Assembly: GCA_030123565.1 (NCBI GenBank)
Contig: CP126122.1
Coordinates: 3,114,800 to 3,178,799 of the forward strand
Direction: 5' to 3'
DNA: 64,000 bases
From: Nitrospira sp.
GTDB lineage: Bacteria > Nitrospirota > Nitrospiria > Nitrospirales > Nitrospiraceae
Under the pieces are notes generated by a model that saw only the letters and a program-made list of their open reading frames with translations, searched no databases and was not told the DNA's origin. Positions 44,417-53,197 of this stretch are shown piece after piece (positions within the stretch are counted from its first letter, which is position 1; every line of letters begins with the position of its first letter). Made by a program: the position numbers and the translations under genes.

Positions 44417-45176
44417 GTTGGGATTATCAGGAAAAAAAGAATAAACTACAACTCTCTTTGAAAGAGCCGGAACTAGATAGTGCGAGAGAATTTCAAGCAT
44501 TCTGATCGGCATTAGCTGCCGATGCGATCAGTGTTGACAGCTTCCGATCCTGCTACCTCCCGGTTTACTAACCTACTCTTGCCGCTAGGTCGGGAAATCT
44601 ACTTGCTACGCCTGCTGCTGTCAACTATTTCATTAAGAGGATTGCCCAGGATTTTTGAAGATAGGACCCGATAGCGAATGGCTTTTCAATCAGCCCAGCT
44701 AAGACATGAGGAGTTTGTTACGACGGTTACCGGACGAGGTGCTTCTGAAGCCGCACTCTGAAGCGCTTAGAGAGAGGAATGGCCTCGCAGGTAACTTCTC
44801 ACCCTTTTTACAACCGAGACAGTTGGGAATGCTCCCTGCGGACGTCTCACACACCTAGCTTCATCATGCGCGATCCGTGATGCTCCTTCCGATTTCCCTG
44901 CGTTCTCTCCAGAGGGCCTGCCTGCTCGGTGTCTCACTGCGCGTAGCGTTCTTACCCGCCCAACCCTCGGTCGCGCCGAGACGCGCCCTTTGCCCATGCG
45001 AGGACCTTCCGCGACCGCGCGTTGCGCGAGCCTATCACACTGTTCCTCCCAAGCCTGCTATTTTCTCTCATAGGAAGGGTGACCTGGTGGGGCCCTAACC
45101 GCGCGCATCGAGCGACCACTCTTTTATCGTGGGGGCTCTGCGAGCGAACGGGCCCTACCGAGTCGTCCTTCCTCCC
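44417..45176. repeat. 760-bp intergenic region with two family B repeat copies
   Basis: Copy one (44937-45050) has CTGCGCGTAGCGTTCTTACC, CGCCCAACCCTCGG and CCGCGCGTTGCGCGAG. Copy two (45093-45160) has CCGCGCGCATCGAGCGA and GGGGCTCTGCGAGCGAACGG. The left part (44417-44870) shows no gene and probably contains the promoter of the defence module. Confidence 0.65.
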
Positions 45177-45536
45177 TCACGTTTCCATCATCTCCAACCG
45201 CGCATCGAATTCATGCCCGCAGGCGGTGCAGCGGATACAATCGGAATCGACGGTCAGTTCGTCTGCGCGAATGCCCATGCCGCCGCAATCCGGACAGCGG
45301 GCGAGATGGACCTTCTGATCGTCGACCGTCTCGTATTGCACGCCGCGGAGACAGTAGACCGGCTTGCCGTCGAGCTGCCATGGGTTGCCCGCGTTGTCCA
45401 CCACGGGAATGGCCAGGTAATGATGCTTCACGTAATCTTCCAGTTCCTGCCTGGTCGCGAACCCGGCATGGATGAGTTTTCCACTCACTGCTTCATAGAG
45501 TGCTCGTTCCTTCACCACCGCCTTGGTAGGCCCCAT
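45177..45536 (-). CDS. conserved hypothetical zinc-ribbon protein, 119 aa
   Basis: The ATG at 45536 is preceded by GGAGGTGGGAA. The N-terminal 70 residues are an unrecognised alpha/beta segment (LYEAVSGKLIHAGFATRQEL, HHYLAIPVVDNAGNPW), and the C-terminal 40 residues carry a zinc ribbon, CPDCGGMG and CTACGHEF. It is soluble. The CBS-domain gene lies about 200 bp upstream on the same strand, with a strong hairpin between them. No function can be assigned. Confidence 0.75.
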   Translation of the reverse strand: MGPTKAVVKERALYEAVSGKLIHAGFATRQELEDYVKHHYLAIPVVDNAGNPWQLDGKPVYCLRGVQYETVDDQKVHLARCPDCGGMGIRADELTVDSDCIRCTACGHEFDARLEMMET

Positions 45537-45651
45537 TTCCCACCTCCTTGGTCGCCCGGATGTTACGGTTCGCAACGAACTACTGAGCCGTTCGCCTCTT
45601 ATCTACCACTCGCATGATGGCCTCACAATTCATGTCATCAGTCCCGCGGAT

Positions 45652-45695
45652 TGCCCCCTCACCATCTCCTCGCCCCCGGTGGGGGAGAGGGGGCA
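45652..45695. terminator. nested GC-rich inverted repeat downstream of CBS gene
   Basis: The outer arms TGCCCCCTC and GAGGGGGCA are perfect complements, and an inner CCCCC-GGT-GGGGG hairpin sits between them. It follows the CBS gene (end 45735). No T-tract is visible, so it is either a terminator aided by its stability or a common REP-like palindrome. Confidence 0.5.
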
Positions 45696-45734
45696 GCCTC
45701 GCGGATCAATTCCACGAACATCAGACACAGGACG

Positions 45735-46505
45735 CTATACTACGCCTGAGTAGTACCGCAAAATGTTGGACACCGAAATCACGCCGATGATGGATCCGTC
45801 CTGCGTGACGGCCAGGTGCCGGGTCGCTCGGTCCTTCATCAGGCGCACGGCATCGATGATCGGACGATTGCCCTCAATGGCCACCACCGGCCTTCGCATA
45901 CAGACCTTGACGGCGGTGGCGGGATTCAACCCGTTGGCCACCACCGCGCGCGCGAGGTCGGAATCGGTAATGAAGCCGACATAGGCACGATCGTCCGTCA
46001 GGAGCAGCGACCCCAGCTTCCATTTCTCCATGGCTTGCCCCGCTTCACGCAGGCTGGCGTCCTGAGACAGGCTGCGGATCTCGGTCGTCATATGTTCGGC
46101 GACTTGCGGACCGATGAGGACCTGCCGATCGGCCTTGGCACCTTTCGATTCGCCGGCCCGCCGGGCCTCCAATTCTGCGATGCAGCTCTCCAACACCCGG
46201 CTGCGCTGCAAGAGACGCTGCCGCTGTCCGTCCGCACCGACACTTTCCGGCGCTTCATCCGTCAGATTCACCAGGCCGGCCGCCTCGCCGAACTCGGCAT
46301 ACTCGTAGGCCTCCAGCAGCTCGGACGTTTCTCCGAGCAGATCCGCAATCACATGTTCCGTTTCAAGGTCGAACTCTTCCAGGCTGCGGGTCGGGTGGCC
46401 CTTGCCGAGGTAGGCGGCCAACTCGGTGAGTTGCTTGCGCAGGCGCTCGATGCTCCGGTCGAGAGAGATCCGTGCTCGCTTGGGAGACGTGCGTGTCATA
46501 GACAT
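45735..46505 (-). CDS. CBS-domain protein
   Basis: A 256-residue cytosolic protein. The N-terminal 120 residues are helical and charged (SIERLRKQLTELAAYLGKG). Two CBS repeats then form a Bateman module: VAEHMTTEIRSLSQDASLRE with YVGFITDSDLARAV, and VCMRRPVVAIEGNRPIIDAV with IIGVISVSNILRYY. Such modules bind adenosine nucleotides and regulate a partner. The N-terminal coiled-coil-like region may be the partner-binding part. It is divergent from the TPR gene. Confidence 0.9.
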   Translation of the reverse strand: MSMTRTSPKRARISLDRSIERLRKQLTELAAYLGKGHPTRSLEEFDLETEHVIADLLGETSELLEAYEYAEFGEAAGLVNLTDEAPESVGADGQRQRLLQRSRVLESCIAELEARRAGESKGAKADRQVLIGPQVAEHMTTEIRSLSQDASLREAGQAMEKWKLGSLLLTDDRAYVGFITDSDLARAVVANGLNPATAVKVCMRRPVVAIEGNRPIIDAVRLMKDRATRHLAVTQDGSIIGVISVSNILRYYSGVV

Positions 46506-46738
46506 GGCACCTCCTCTCTGTAGAAGAACAGGGTGGGATGGCCGATCTTACCCCTCTGAATCGGTTCAGGCAAGCACTCCGACTCGGAGACGTCACCCAC
46601 TCACTTGACCTCGACGCCTTCCTGGCGCATGCTTTTGAAAATGCCGCGCCCGATGCACCATGCGTGGAACGATCGGCAGGGAAGGGAATCGCCCAAGCAC
46701 TTCCGACGTTGCGCTCTTCTTCAGAGGAGGACCGCGTG

Positions 46739-47695
46739 ATGACCGTCCTGGTCCTGCTTCTCTTCTTGCTGTTCTGCCCACATCCGGCCTGGGCGGTCCC
46801 CCACTCGATAGCTGCGCGACCGGTCTCGTCGACCGGCACACTCTCGGGCAATGAACTGCTTCGCATCGGCGAGATCCACGACCATCAACATCATTTTCCC
46901 GAAACGCTGACCTATTATCAGCTTGCGTTGACGAGGTTCCGTGAAAAGAACCAACCCCGCGGCATCGCGACCGCCCTGGTAAAAATCGCCCGGGTCCATG
47001 AACGCCAAGGTAAACTCCAGGAGGCCTACACTTCCCTCCAGGAAGCCGTCCCCATTTTCGCCCGCACATCCGATCGGGAGGCCCACGCCGACGCCCTCTC
47101 GGTATTCGGGCGTGTGGCGGCACGGCTGGGGAACCGTGAGGAGGCCGGCAGCGCACTCCATCAGGCCGTCACCCTCTTCGAGCGCGCCAACGAGCGACGG
47201 GGATGGAATGAGGCGCTGGTTCAATTGGGATTGCTGGAGGTGGACGAGGGCCGGACCGACGAGGGCCTCTCATTGTTGCAACAGGCAAGGCGGGAGGCCG
47301 GGGTGCGGCGGGATGCCGAACAACAACTTGCCGCGATCACGGCGCTGGGGGATGTCCATTGGCTGTTGGATCGACCGACCGATGCACGCGCCTATTATGA
47401 TGAGGGGCTCAGACTGGCCGAGACGGAACATCGGATGCCCTTCGAAGCCAAGCTGAGACTCCGGTTGGCGCAGATGGACCATGCCGACGGGCAACTCAGC
47501 CAACGCATCGCCTTGGGAAAACGTGCGCTGCTGCTCTCACAAACCCTGCGCGATCCCGTGACCGAGGCGACCGCTTGGGCTCTGCTGGCCGACCTCTATC
47601 GACAGACGGACCGGAGTGCCGAGGCCGAGGAGGCCGAACAGCGCGCACTGGCGATCTATCGTCATCGTGAGATTCTGGTGCATGGCGCCCGTTAG
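46739..47695 (+). CDS. exported tetratricopeptide-repeat protein
   Basis: A 318-residue protein. The ATG at 46739 has GAGGAGGACC upstream; earlier in-frame starts have none. A signal peptide (MTVLVLLLFLLFCPHPAWA) precedes about seven TPR-like units, e.g. NELLRIGEIHDHQHHFPETL, TALVKIARVHERQGKLQEAY and AWALLADLYRQTDRSAEAEE. Probably a periplasmic scaffold. The stop TAG is directly followed by GCAGGATGCTGAAAA, the terminus of repeat family A. It converges with the MFS transporter gene. Confidence 0.85.
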   Translation: MTVLVLLLFLLFCPHPAWAVPHSIAARPVSSTGTLSGNELLRIGEIHDHQHHFPETLTYYQLALTRFREKNQPRGIATALVKIARVHERQGKLQEAYTSLQEAVPIFARTSDREAHADALSVFGRVAARLGNREEAGSALHQAVTLFERANERRGWNEALVQLGLLEVDEGRTDEGLSLLQQARREAGVRRDAEQQLAAITALGDVHWLLDRPTDARAYYDEGLRLAETEHRMPFEAKLRLRLAQMDHADGQLSQRIALGKRALLLSQTLRDPVTEATAWALLADLYRQTDRSAEAEEAEQRALAIYRHREILVHGAR

Positions 47696-47710
47696 GCAGG
47701 ATGCTGAAAA
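47693..47710. repeat. solitary terminus of repeat family A at a stop codon
   Basis: TAGGCAGGATGCTGAAAA matches the end of the family A elements (TAGCAGGATGCGGAAAA) with small differences. It begins in the stop codon of the TPR gene and lies 3 bp from the end of the MFS gene. No second end is present nearby. Confidence 0.55.
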
Positions 47711-47712
47711 CC

Positions 47713-48954
47713 CTATCGGGCTCCTCTCGTCGCCCGCCAGGCAATTCCCGCCCCCATCAGCAGCATGATGGTCGAGAGCAGATAGGGTGCGCCGGGAAGG
47801 TGCAGGTCGGCTTGTGGACCAATGAAAGCGGCGAAGGTTTGTGCGAACAGGCTCGGGCCGATCAGGCCGGCGATGCCGGTGAGGCTGGCAATGGCGCCCT
47901 GCAACTGCCCCTGTTCGGACGGACTCACGCGCCTGGTCATGAAGACTTGCGCGGAAGGACCGGCTAGGCCCCAGAAGGCCATCACCGGAATGCCGAAACA
48001 ATAGACGAGCGGCGTGGGCGCGAGCCCATAGATGGCAAAGCCGGCGGCTCCGCAGAGGAGCCCGATGAGCAGGGTACGACGCTCACCCAACCGCGCTGTG
48101 ATCGGTTTCACCAACGTACCCTGGACGATCATGGCGCAGGCACCGACCGCCGCCAGCGTGAAGCCCACCGCCGACGGGCCCCAGCCGTAGCGATAGCCCA
48201 AATACAACACCGCGACGCTGGGCAACACCGCATGGGCCAGGTTCATCAGGAAGTTGGCCGTCGCCAGCCCGAAGAGTTCATGATGTGAGCGCAATAGGAT
48301 CAACGCCCCCACCGGATTGGCCCGCTGCCACCGGAACGGAGCCCGCTTCTCGCGCGGGAGCGATTCCGGCAACACGAAGAACCCGTAACAGGCATTGAGC
48401 AGACTGGTCGCCGCCGCGCCCCAGAAGGGCCAGCGCGGATCGACTGCGCCTAAGAGTCCGCCCACGGCCGGCCCTAGAATAAAACCCAACCCGAACGCAG
48501 CGCCCATCAGGCCGAAGGCCGCGGCACGTTTGTCCGGCGGCGTGACGTCGGCGATGTAGGCGCCGGCCGTGCTGAAGCTCGATGAGGCGATGCCCGAGAT
48601 GACGCGGCCGGCAAAGAGCCACGCCAGGTTGGGCGCCAACGCCATGAGGATGAAATCGAGGCCGAGGCCAAAATTGGAGAGCAACACGACCGGCCGCCGC
48701 CCGAACCGGTCGGACAGGGCGCCCTGGATCGGCGAGCAGACGAACTGCATCAGCGCCCAGGCCGTGCCCATGAGGCCATAGATCTCCACCGCCTCCGCTG
48801 TGTCACCGCCCAGGAACGTCTCGACGAGTTTCGGCAGGACGGGAATGATGATCCCGAACGACAACATGTCGAGCACGACGGTGACAAGGATGAAGAACAC
48901 CGCCGCTCGGCGCGGTTGAAGCGATGGCTGCGCCTGACTCATGGAGGGCGCCAT
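47713..48954 (-). CDS. TetA-like major facilitator drug efflux protein
   Basis: A 413-residue, twelve-segment inner-membrane transporter. The N-terminal motif FGIIIPVLPKLVETFLGG and motif A GALSDRFGRRPVVLLS (with a second copy near LVKPITARLGERRTLL) place it in the TetA/TCR60-type drug:H+ antiporters. Motif C is FGLGFILGPAVGGLLG. Drug specificity cannot be told from sequence, and environmental relatives are mostly not resistance genes. Starts at 48954, 48942 or 48981 are all possible. It converges with the TPR gene. Confidence 0.9.
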   Translation of the reverse strand: MAPSMSQAQPSLQPRRAAVFFILVTVVLDMLSFGIIIPVLPKLVETFLGGDTAEAVEIYGLMGTAWALMQFVCSPIQGALSDRFGRRPVVLLSNFGLGLDFILMALAPNLAWLFAGRVISGIASSSFSTAGAYIADVTPPDKRAAAFGLMGAAFGLGFILGPAVGGLLGAVDPRWPFWGAAATSLLNACYGFFVLPESLPREKRAPFRWQRANPVGALILLRSHHELFGLATANFLMNLAHAVLPSVAVLYLGYRYGWGPSAVGFTLAAVGACAMIVQGTLVKPITARLGERRTLLIGLLCGAAGFAIYGLAPTPLVYCFGIPVMAFWGLAGPSAQVFMTRRVSPSEQGQLQGAIASLTGIAGLIGPSLFAQTFAAFIGPQADLHLPGAPYLLSTIMLLMGAGIAWRATRGAR

Positions 48955-49020
48955 CGTAGCAGGCTCGCGCGTCAGGCGCACAGAAAAAGCCGGCGAGACC
49001 AGTCGACAATCGCAACCGCA

Positions 49021-49341
49021 TCACCGACCCTGGACAATATCGCGGTCGGAGCGACCGGCTCCGTCCAGCTTCACAATCTTGACGATCTGATCGTCGAGAT
49101 CGACTTCAATACGCACCAGGTCCCCTTTGGCGAATGTATCGCGCTTCATGGCGCTCGACGCGGCAACGCGCAGCACCCACACCTGACCTTCCCTGGTCTT
49201 GAACGTCAGGAGCTGATTGCGGAAATCAACGGATTCAATCCGACTCATGGGAAACACCGCGGCGCTTTCATAGGCCGTTGCCGGGCCAACAGGTCCGCTC
49301 CACCACGCGAGAGTGACTAGCATGAGAACACGTACGATCAT
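49021..49341 (-). CDS. small exported protein, 106 aa
   Basis: The ATG at 49341 has AAGGAGATCGTC upstream. A signal peptide (cleaved after ATA) precedes a small beta-rich domain with IESVDFRNQLLTFKTREGQV, VLRVAASSAMKRDTF and KGDLVRIEVDLDDQIVKIVK. This pattern is similar to DUF5666-like domains, as in the protein at 52136-52462. Function unknown. No operon partner. Confidence 0.75.
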   Translation of the reverse strand: MIVRVLMLVTLAWWSGPVGPATAYESAAVFPMSRIESVDFRNQLLTFKTREGQVWVLRVAASSAMKRDTFAKGDLVRIEVDLDDQIVKIVKLDGAGRSDRDIVQGR

Positions 49342-49650
49342 GACGATCTCCTTCCAGTCCGGCCGATATCGGCTTGCATGGAATAAGAAGACAGGTCCCA
49401 GACGCAATCCACTTCACGCCGAGTCCTGTCCCGAACCACCGCGCCATCGTACAGCGACGAACCGCCACGAACTGTCGTGGGTGATCGGATTTGCCTGCGG
49501 CGCTCAGCAGGGCAGAATGGAGCCCATCATGCTACGAAGAATTTCAGAGGGGTCGGAGCTGTCTCCGCCGTCACGCGAACCCCGGCATCGCGTGACTTCG
49601 TGCTTGCCCCGGCTCATTTTGCTTCTGGGGTGACAGGCCACCCACTCCAT

Positions 49651-50880
49651 TCACCGTTTAGATGCGACGGGGGTTCGCACATGTTCAGGTCGAAACCCGA
49701 TCCCGATAAGGCGGGCAGGAATGCGGCGCAGAGGGGGAAAGCGGGTGAGGAATCGAAGCGGGAGCGGGGGCACGAGCGGCCCCTCGTCACCCAGCACCCG
49801 TTTGATGACGCGATTCTGGATGAACAGCTGCATGCGCTGCGTCACCCTGGTCGGCCGATCACGACGCATCTGCACCATGTGGAGATCATCCGATGTCAGC
49901 CGGCCGTCACGCAGCGGAACGGCTAAGAGATTGGCCGCCGCGACCGCATCTTGAATGGCAAGATTGATTCCGACGCCTCCGACCGGAGACATCGCATGGG
50001 CTGCATCGCCGATGCAGAGCAGACCGGGACGCGACCACTGACGCAACCGATCCACCTGCACGGTGAGCAACTTGACCGGCTCCCAATCCTGCAACTCACC
50101 GACCCGATCGGCAACGAAGGGTGCCAGTTGCGCGAGATTTTCGCGGAAGGCCGGCAGCCCCTTTCCCTGCAGCTGATCACGCGATCCCTTTGGAATCACG
50201 AACCCGCATTGCCAGTAGTCTCCCCGGTTGAGCATGATGAAGATCCGCCCCCGGTCGAACCGGCCGATCGGATCTTCCGGATCGCCGGCCCGTCGTGAGA
50301 GGCGGAACCATAAGACATCCATCGGCGCCCCGAATTCCTCCACCGACAAGCCGGCTGTGGTGCGGACGACCGAATGCCGCCCATCCGCCCCCACGACCAG
50401 ATCGGCACGCACCTCTATCCGACCCTCCGAGGTCTCCGCCTTCAATCCGACGATCCGGCCGGCCTTCTCGATCAGGCCCGTCACCTCGGTCTGCATCATC
50501 AGGCGAAAGGTCGGAAAACGCGCCGCCTCAGCGGCGAGAAATGTGAGGAAGTCCCATTGCGGCATGAATGCGACGAAGGGACAGTGGGTCGAGAGCGATG
50601 AAAAGTCCGCGACGGTCAGGGCCAGATCACCGAATTGCACATTGATCCGTGAGACTTTCTGATGTGGCAGAAGGAGCAGCCGCTCCAGCAATCCCAGCTC
50701 GTACATGACCTCAAGCGTGGAGGGATGGATGGTATCGCCGCGGAAGTCACGGAGAAAGTCGGCGTGTTTCTCCAGCACCAACACATCGACCCCGGCGCGG
50801 GCGAGCAGCAAGCCCAGCATCATCCCGGCGGGACCGCCGCCGGCAATGCAGCAACGTGTCGAGGTAGTCTCCATCGCCAA
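49651..50880 (-). CDS. FAD-dependent aromatic-ring monooxygenase-like protein
   Basis: A 409-residue group A flavin monooxygenase. The FAD motif is CCIAGGGPAGMMLGLLLARA (10-29), the DG motif LVVGADGRHSVVR is present, and the GD motif LCIGDAAHAMSPVGGVGINL lies near residue 290. These enzymes hydroxylate aromatic substrates; relatives act in ubiquinone and in aromatic degradation. Substrate unknown. The short C-terminal tail ends with a hydrophobic helix. The neighbouring genes are unrelated. Confidence 0.9.
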   Translation of the reverse strand: MAMETTSTRCCIAGGGPAGMMLGLLLARAGVDVLVLEKHADFLRDFRGDTIHPSTLEVMYELGLLERLLLLPHQKVSRINVQFGDLALTVADFSSLSTHCPFVAFMPQWDFLTFLAAEAARFPTFRLMMQTEVTGLIEKAGRIVGLKAETSEGRIEVRADLVVGADGRHSVVRTTAGLSVEEFGAPMDVLWFRLSRRAGDPEDPIGRFDRGRIFIMLNRGDYWQCGFVIPKGSRDQLQGKGLPAFRENLAQLAPFVADRVGELQDWEPVKLLTVQVDRLRQWSRPGLLCIGDAAHAMSPVGGVGINLAIQDAVAAANLLAVPLRDGRLTSDDLHMVQMRRDRPTRVTQRMQLFIQNRVIKRVLGDEGPLVPPLPLRFLTRFPPLRRIPARLIGIGFRPEHVRTPVASKR

Positions 50881-51164
50881 CTCTCCCGTTGGTCGTCATG
50901 AGGGTGACCGTGAAAGGCTACGCTTTGTGCGCCGATTCGACAAGGCTCTGCCTCCGACGACTGTGGGGACTGCGTCACGCTCTGTGAGGTTTTTGCGACG
51001 GGAAAAATTTGCCTAGAGGCGATGTGACGGCAGACGAGGTTCATTTCCAGCCGTCAACTGCGTGATTGATTGAAGATTTCGCTGCATCCGGCACCGTCCA
51101 TCGACTTCAGGCACCTAGGTATGGCGCTTGCTCTCTTCGCTGATAGACGAAGAGGAGAACGATC

Positions 51165-51293
51165 ATGCACGACCCCGCGCTCTGGGCAAGTTGGTATTTC
51201 TGGCTGCTGGCCTTTCCGGCCCTGGTCATCGGCACCCTCATCCGCGACTGGCTCGGGCGCCGGAGGCTGGTGCGGTTGCGAAAGCGGCCTTAG
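51165..51293 (+). CDS. small single-span membrane protein, 42 aa
   Basis: A short frame with the strong site GAGGAGAACGATC before its ATG. It starts MHDPALWASWYFWLLAFPAL, continues with VIGTLIRDWL, and ends in a basic tail (GRRRLVRLRKRP). This is one hydrophobic helix with positive charges on the cytoplasmic side. Size and ribosome site argue that it is real, but it has no identifiable family. The surrounding region (51294-51766) has no other gene. Confidence 0.55.
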   Translation: MHDPALWASWYFWLLAFPALVIGTLIRDWLGRRRLVRLRKRP

Positions 51294-51766
51294 GACTTGT
51301 GACGAGGCCGTTTCGTGCCGGGTACTCCGGCGCGCCCATGCAATCCGTCAACCTGTATCGACCTAAGCACCGACTGACTGTTCCCGCCTAAGCCACACCG
51401 AATGTTTTGCTCGGCACTCCTCCGCGACTGCCGGTCCGCCCGCGAACTTCATGCGCCCTTCCGGAGCGCTGCCCAATGTTTTGATCGATCTGCCTTGCGA
51501 ATCCCCATGAGCCGATCGTATCTGATGCGATACGGATCTGTATCCGATGGGATACCGGTTTACATAGGGACCATACCTCACCGATGTGATCGAACGCCCA
51601 AGCGCTTGTTCCTCATGCAGAGCCCCCCGTACCTGTTACGGCGCGGAGGTTACCGTGATCCCACGGAGTAGAGCTGCATACACAACTATGGCCGTTCCCG
51701 GTGTCGCGTAACCCCGAGCCTCGCTCATTGCGACAAGGTCGATGCGGAATGAAAAGGAGGTCGTGA
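51294..51766. other. intergenic, imperfect palindrome near 51523-51545
   Basis: No gene is seen. GATGCGATACGGATC and TGTATCCGATGGGATAC are partly complementary and lie in a short A/T-richer stretch. AAAAGGAGGTCGTG at the right end is the ribosome site of the next gene. Confidence 0.4.
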
Positions 51767-52072
51767 TGATCGAAGTTTCATACAGCCTCACGCCCGGCAG
51801 CCGCCCGACGATGACGCGCGTCCTCTATCTGCATGGTGGCTTTGTCTGGATGTGTTCCTCCTCCGCCCCATGAGTTCGTGCCGGAGGACCGGTCGGCGAA
51901 GCCGGACAGGCCGTGCAGGGCCCGCGCCAAACGAACGACGAAGAGATGCGCGATGTCGGCGGAATCTTCGGCTCGTCCGCAGAATCCGTCCGAGCGCATC
52001 GACCTGGAGAAACTGCGGGCGCAGGCAGCCACCGGCCCCTATTTTACCGACGCCTTTTCGATTTTGGACTAG
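51767..52072 (+). pseudogene. probable frameshifted lipoprotein gene
   Basis: AAAAGGAGGTCGTG precedes the ATG at 51767, one of the best ribosome sites in the window, yet that frame stops after 35 codons. Near 51832 a one-base shift joins MTRVLYL to VALSGCVPPPPHEFVPEDRS, giving a lipoprotein signal with lipobox LSGC. The frame then continues to ERIDLEKLRAQAATGPYFTD and ends at 52072 with AFSILD. The 3' part therefore looks like a small outer- or inner-membrane lipoprotein whose reading frame was broken by one extra base. Function unknown. Confidence 0.5.
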
Positions 52073-52135
52073 AACGAAGGAATCGATCGGAGACAACCAC
52101 GATGTGAATGGCTGGCCCCGATTCGGTACCTACCC

Positions 52136-52462
52136 TTATTTCGCAGGAATCGGGGGAATGTCGCCGGTCCCGCCGTCGGGAAGCTGCAATGTGATGGAGA
52201 GCGCTCGCCCATCGCCGTCGATTTGCGCTGAGATCTTGTCGCCGGTTTTCAGTCGCCCGGCCGTACCGCTGATTTTTGTGTCGGCGGTCACCAGCAGGCG
52301 CGCTTCCCGACCGGACATTTCTTTCACGATGAGTTCCTCGCCCTCCCAGTACAGCACATCACCCTTGACCACAGTGGCTGCGGACGGCTGGGAACCCTCT
52401 AACGCTTCTGCCGGAATGATTGCGACAAAGATGAGGTAAAACGCGAGAAGCAGTGCCATCAC
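52136..52462 (-). CDS. small exported DUF5666-like protein, 108 aa
   Basis: An N-terminal signal (MMALLLAFYLIFVAIIPAEA) is followed by a small beta-barrel-like domain: VVKGDVLYWEGEELIVKEM, EARLLVTADTKISG, and KTGDKISAQIDGDGRALSIT. Similar modules (DUF5666 or OB-like) are found in exported proteins of unknown role. It is convergent with the frameshifted lipoprotein gene. A related protein is encoded at 49021-49341. Confidence 0.7.
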   Translation of the reverse strand: MMALLLAFYLIFVAIIPAEALEGSQPSAATVVKGDVLYWEGEELIVKEMSGREARLLVTADTKISGTAGRLKTGDKISAQIDGDGRALSITLQLPDGGTGDIPPIPAK

Positions 52463-52656
52463 CCAACCCTCCCACTATACTTAATTTATGGGCTACTGGG
52501 CGCCTCTGTCAATCGGGAATACGTCACGCGCTCACAGAACATCTCGCTCGCATCTCAGTGGGCATAGTCACGTTCACATCCAGACGTCCAAGGCGATATA
52601 AAATCACTTCGCAGACGTTCCCTTTCATAAAGAGCGCGTCTCGGCAGATCGAGACC

Positions 52657-52685
52657 TTGACGTACATACATATCGTATGTACAAT
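52657..52685 (+). promoter_or_regulatory. brnTA promoter with embedded operator palindrome
   Basis: A -35 TTGACG (52657-52662) and a -10 TACAAT (52680-52685) are separated by 17 bases, a standard sigma-70 arrangement. The spacer and its edges form the perfect inverted repeat GTACATAC-ATATC-GTATGTAC (52662-52682). This is the usual position for autoregulation by a toxin-antitoxin complex. The predicted transcription start is only about 6 bases downstream, close to the presumed brnT start. Confidence 0.75.
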
Positions 52686-52691
52686 CTCGCC

Positions 52692-52983
52692 GTGAGGCTC
52701 TAAATGGGACGAAGCCAAACGAACAGCGAACATCGCCGAGCACGGCATCGATGTTCTGGACGTGTCGGAAATCTTCACCAGCCTGATGCTGGTGGGACCG
52801 GATGTTCGGAAGAACTACGGCGAAACCAGGAAGATCGGCTTCGGATTCATCCGCGGACGGCTTATGGCGGTCGTGTTTACAGAGCGGGCCAAGGTCATTC
52901 GCATCATCTCTGCACGAAAGGCGAACAGACGTGAAGAAGCACAGTATCAAGAAACGGTCGCGGACGAATTGGGCAAGAATTGA
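52692..52983 (+). pseudogene. brnT: BrnT-family toxin, 5' frame interrupted by one extra base
   Basis: The body of the gene encodes WDEAKRTANIAEHGIDVLDV, GPDVRKNYGETRKIGFGFI and RIISARKANRREEAQYQE, all classical BrnT landmarks. BrnT is a RelE-fold ribonuclease. The N-terminus cannot be reached from a start codon in frame; a TGA sits three codons upstream of KWDEAK. Deleting the T at 52701 turns GTGAGGCTCT into GTG AGG CTC and gives MRLKWDEAKR, the usual start. The toxin is thus probably inactive, or the base is a sequencing error. The first usable internal start is the GTG at 52762. Confidence 0.7.
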
Positions 52984-53197
52984 CACGCTCAAGAACAAGG
53001 AGATCGATACCTCCGACATCCCGGAACAGGGGAAGGCATTCTTCAAACGTGCAGTGCTACGGCTTCCCGAGCCGAAGGCCACCGTCACCATCCGGTTGGA
53101 TCGTCAAGTCCTGGACTGGTTCAAAGCAAAGGGGCCTGGCTACCAGACGCGCATCAATGCGCTGCTGCGGGCCTATATGGAAGCGCACAAATCGTGA
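52931..53197 (+). CDS. brnA: BrnA-family antitoxin
   Basis: An 88-residue ribbon-helix-helix protein starting at a GTG, with AAAGG ten bases upstream. It overlaps the toxin's 3' end by 53 bp. The basic N-terminus is followed by DTSDIPEQGKAFFKRAVLRL, and the DNA-binding segment is ATVTIRLDRQVLDWFKAKGP then YQTRINALLRAYM. It neutralises BrnT and represses their shared promoter, whose palindrome lies at 52662-52682. Confidence 0.88.
   Translation: MKKHSIKKRSRTNWARIDTLKNKEIDTSDIPEQGKAFFKRAVLRLPEPKATVTIRLDRQVLDWFKAKGPGYQTRINALLRAYMEAHKS

Noticed and set aside
44937-45160. Possible CRISPR array suggested by repeated GCGCG modules
   Set aside because: Repeats are not regularly spaced, vary in sequence, occur in scattered intergenic sites and lack cas genes.
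47713-48954. Tetracycline resistance gene
   Set aside because: The protein is in the TetA-like MFS family, but specificity cannot be inferred and no resistance context or TetR regulator is adjacent.
52524-52778. Minus-strand frame across the brnTA promoter
   Set aside because: It overlaps a well-formed promoter/operator and is antisense to brnT; no start signal is present.
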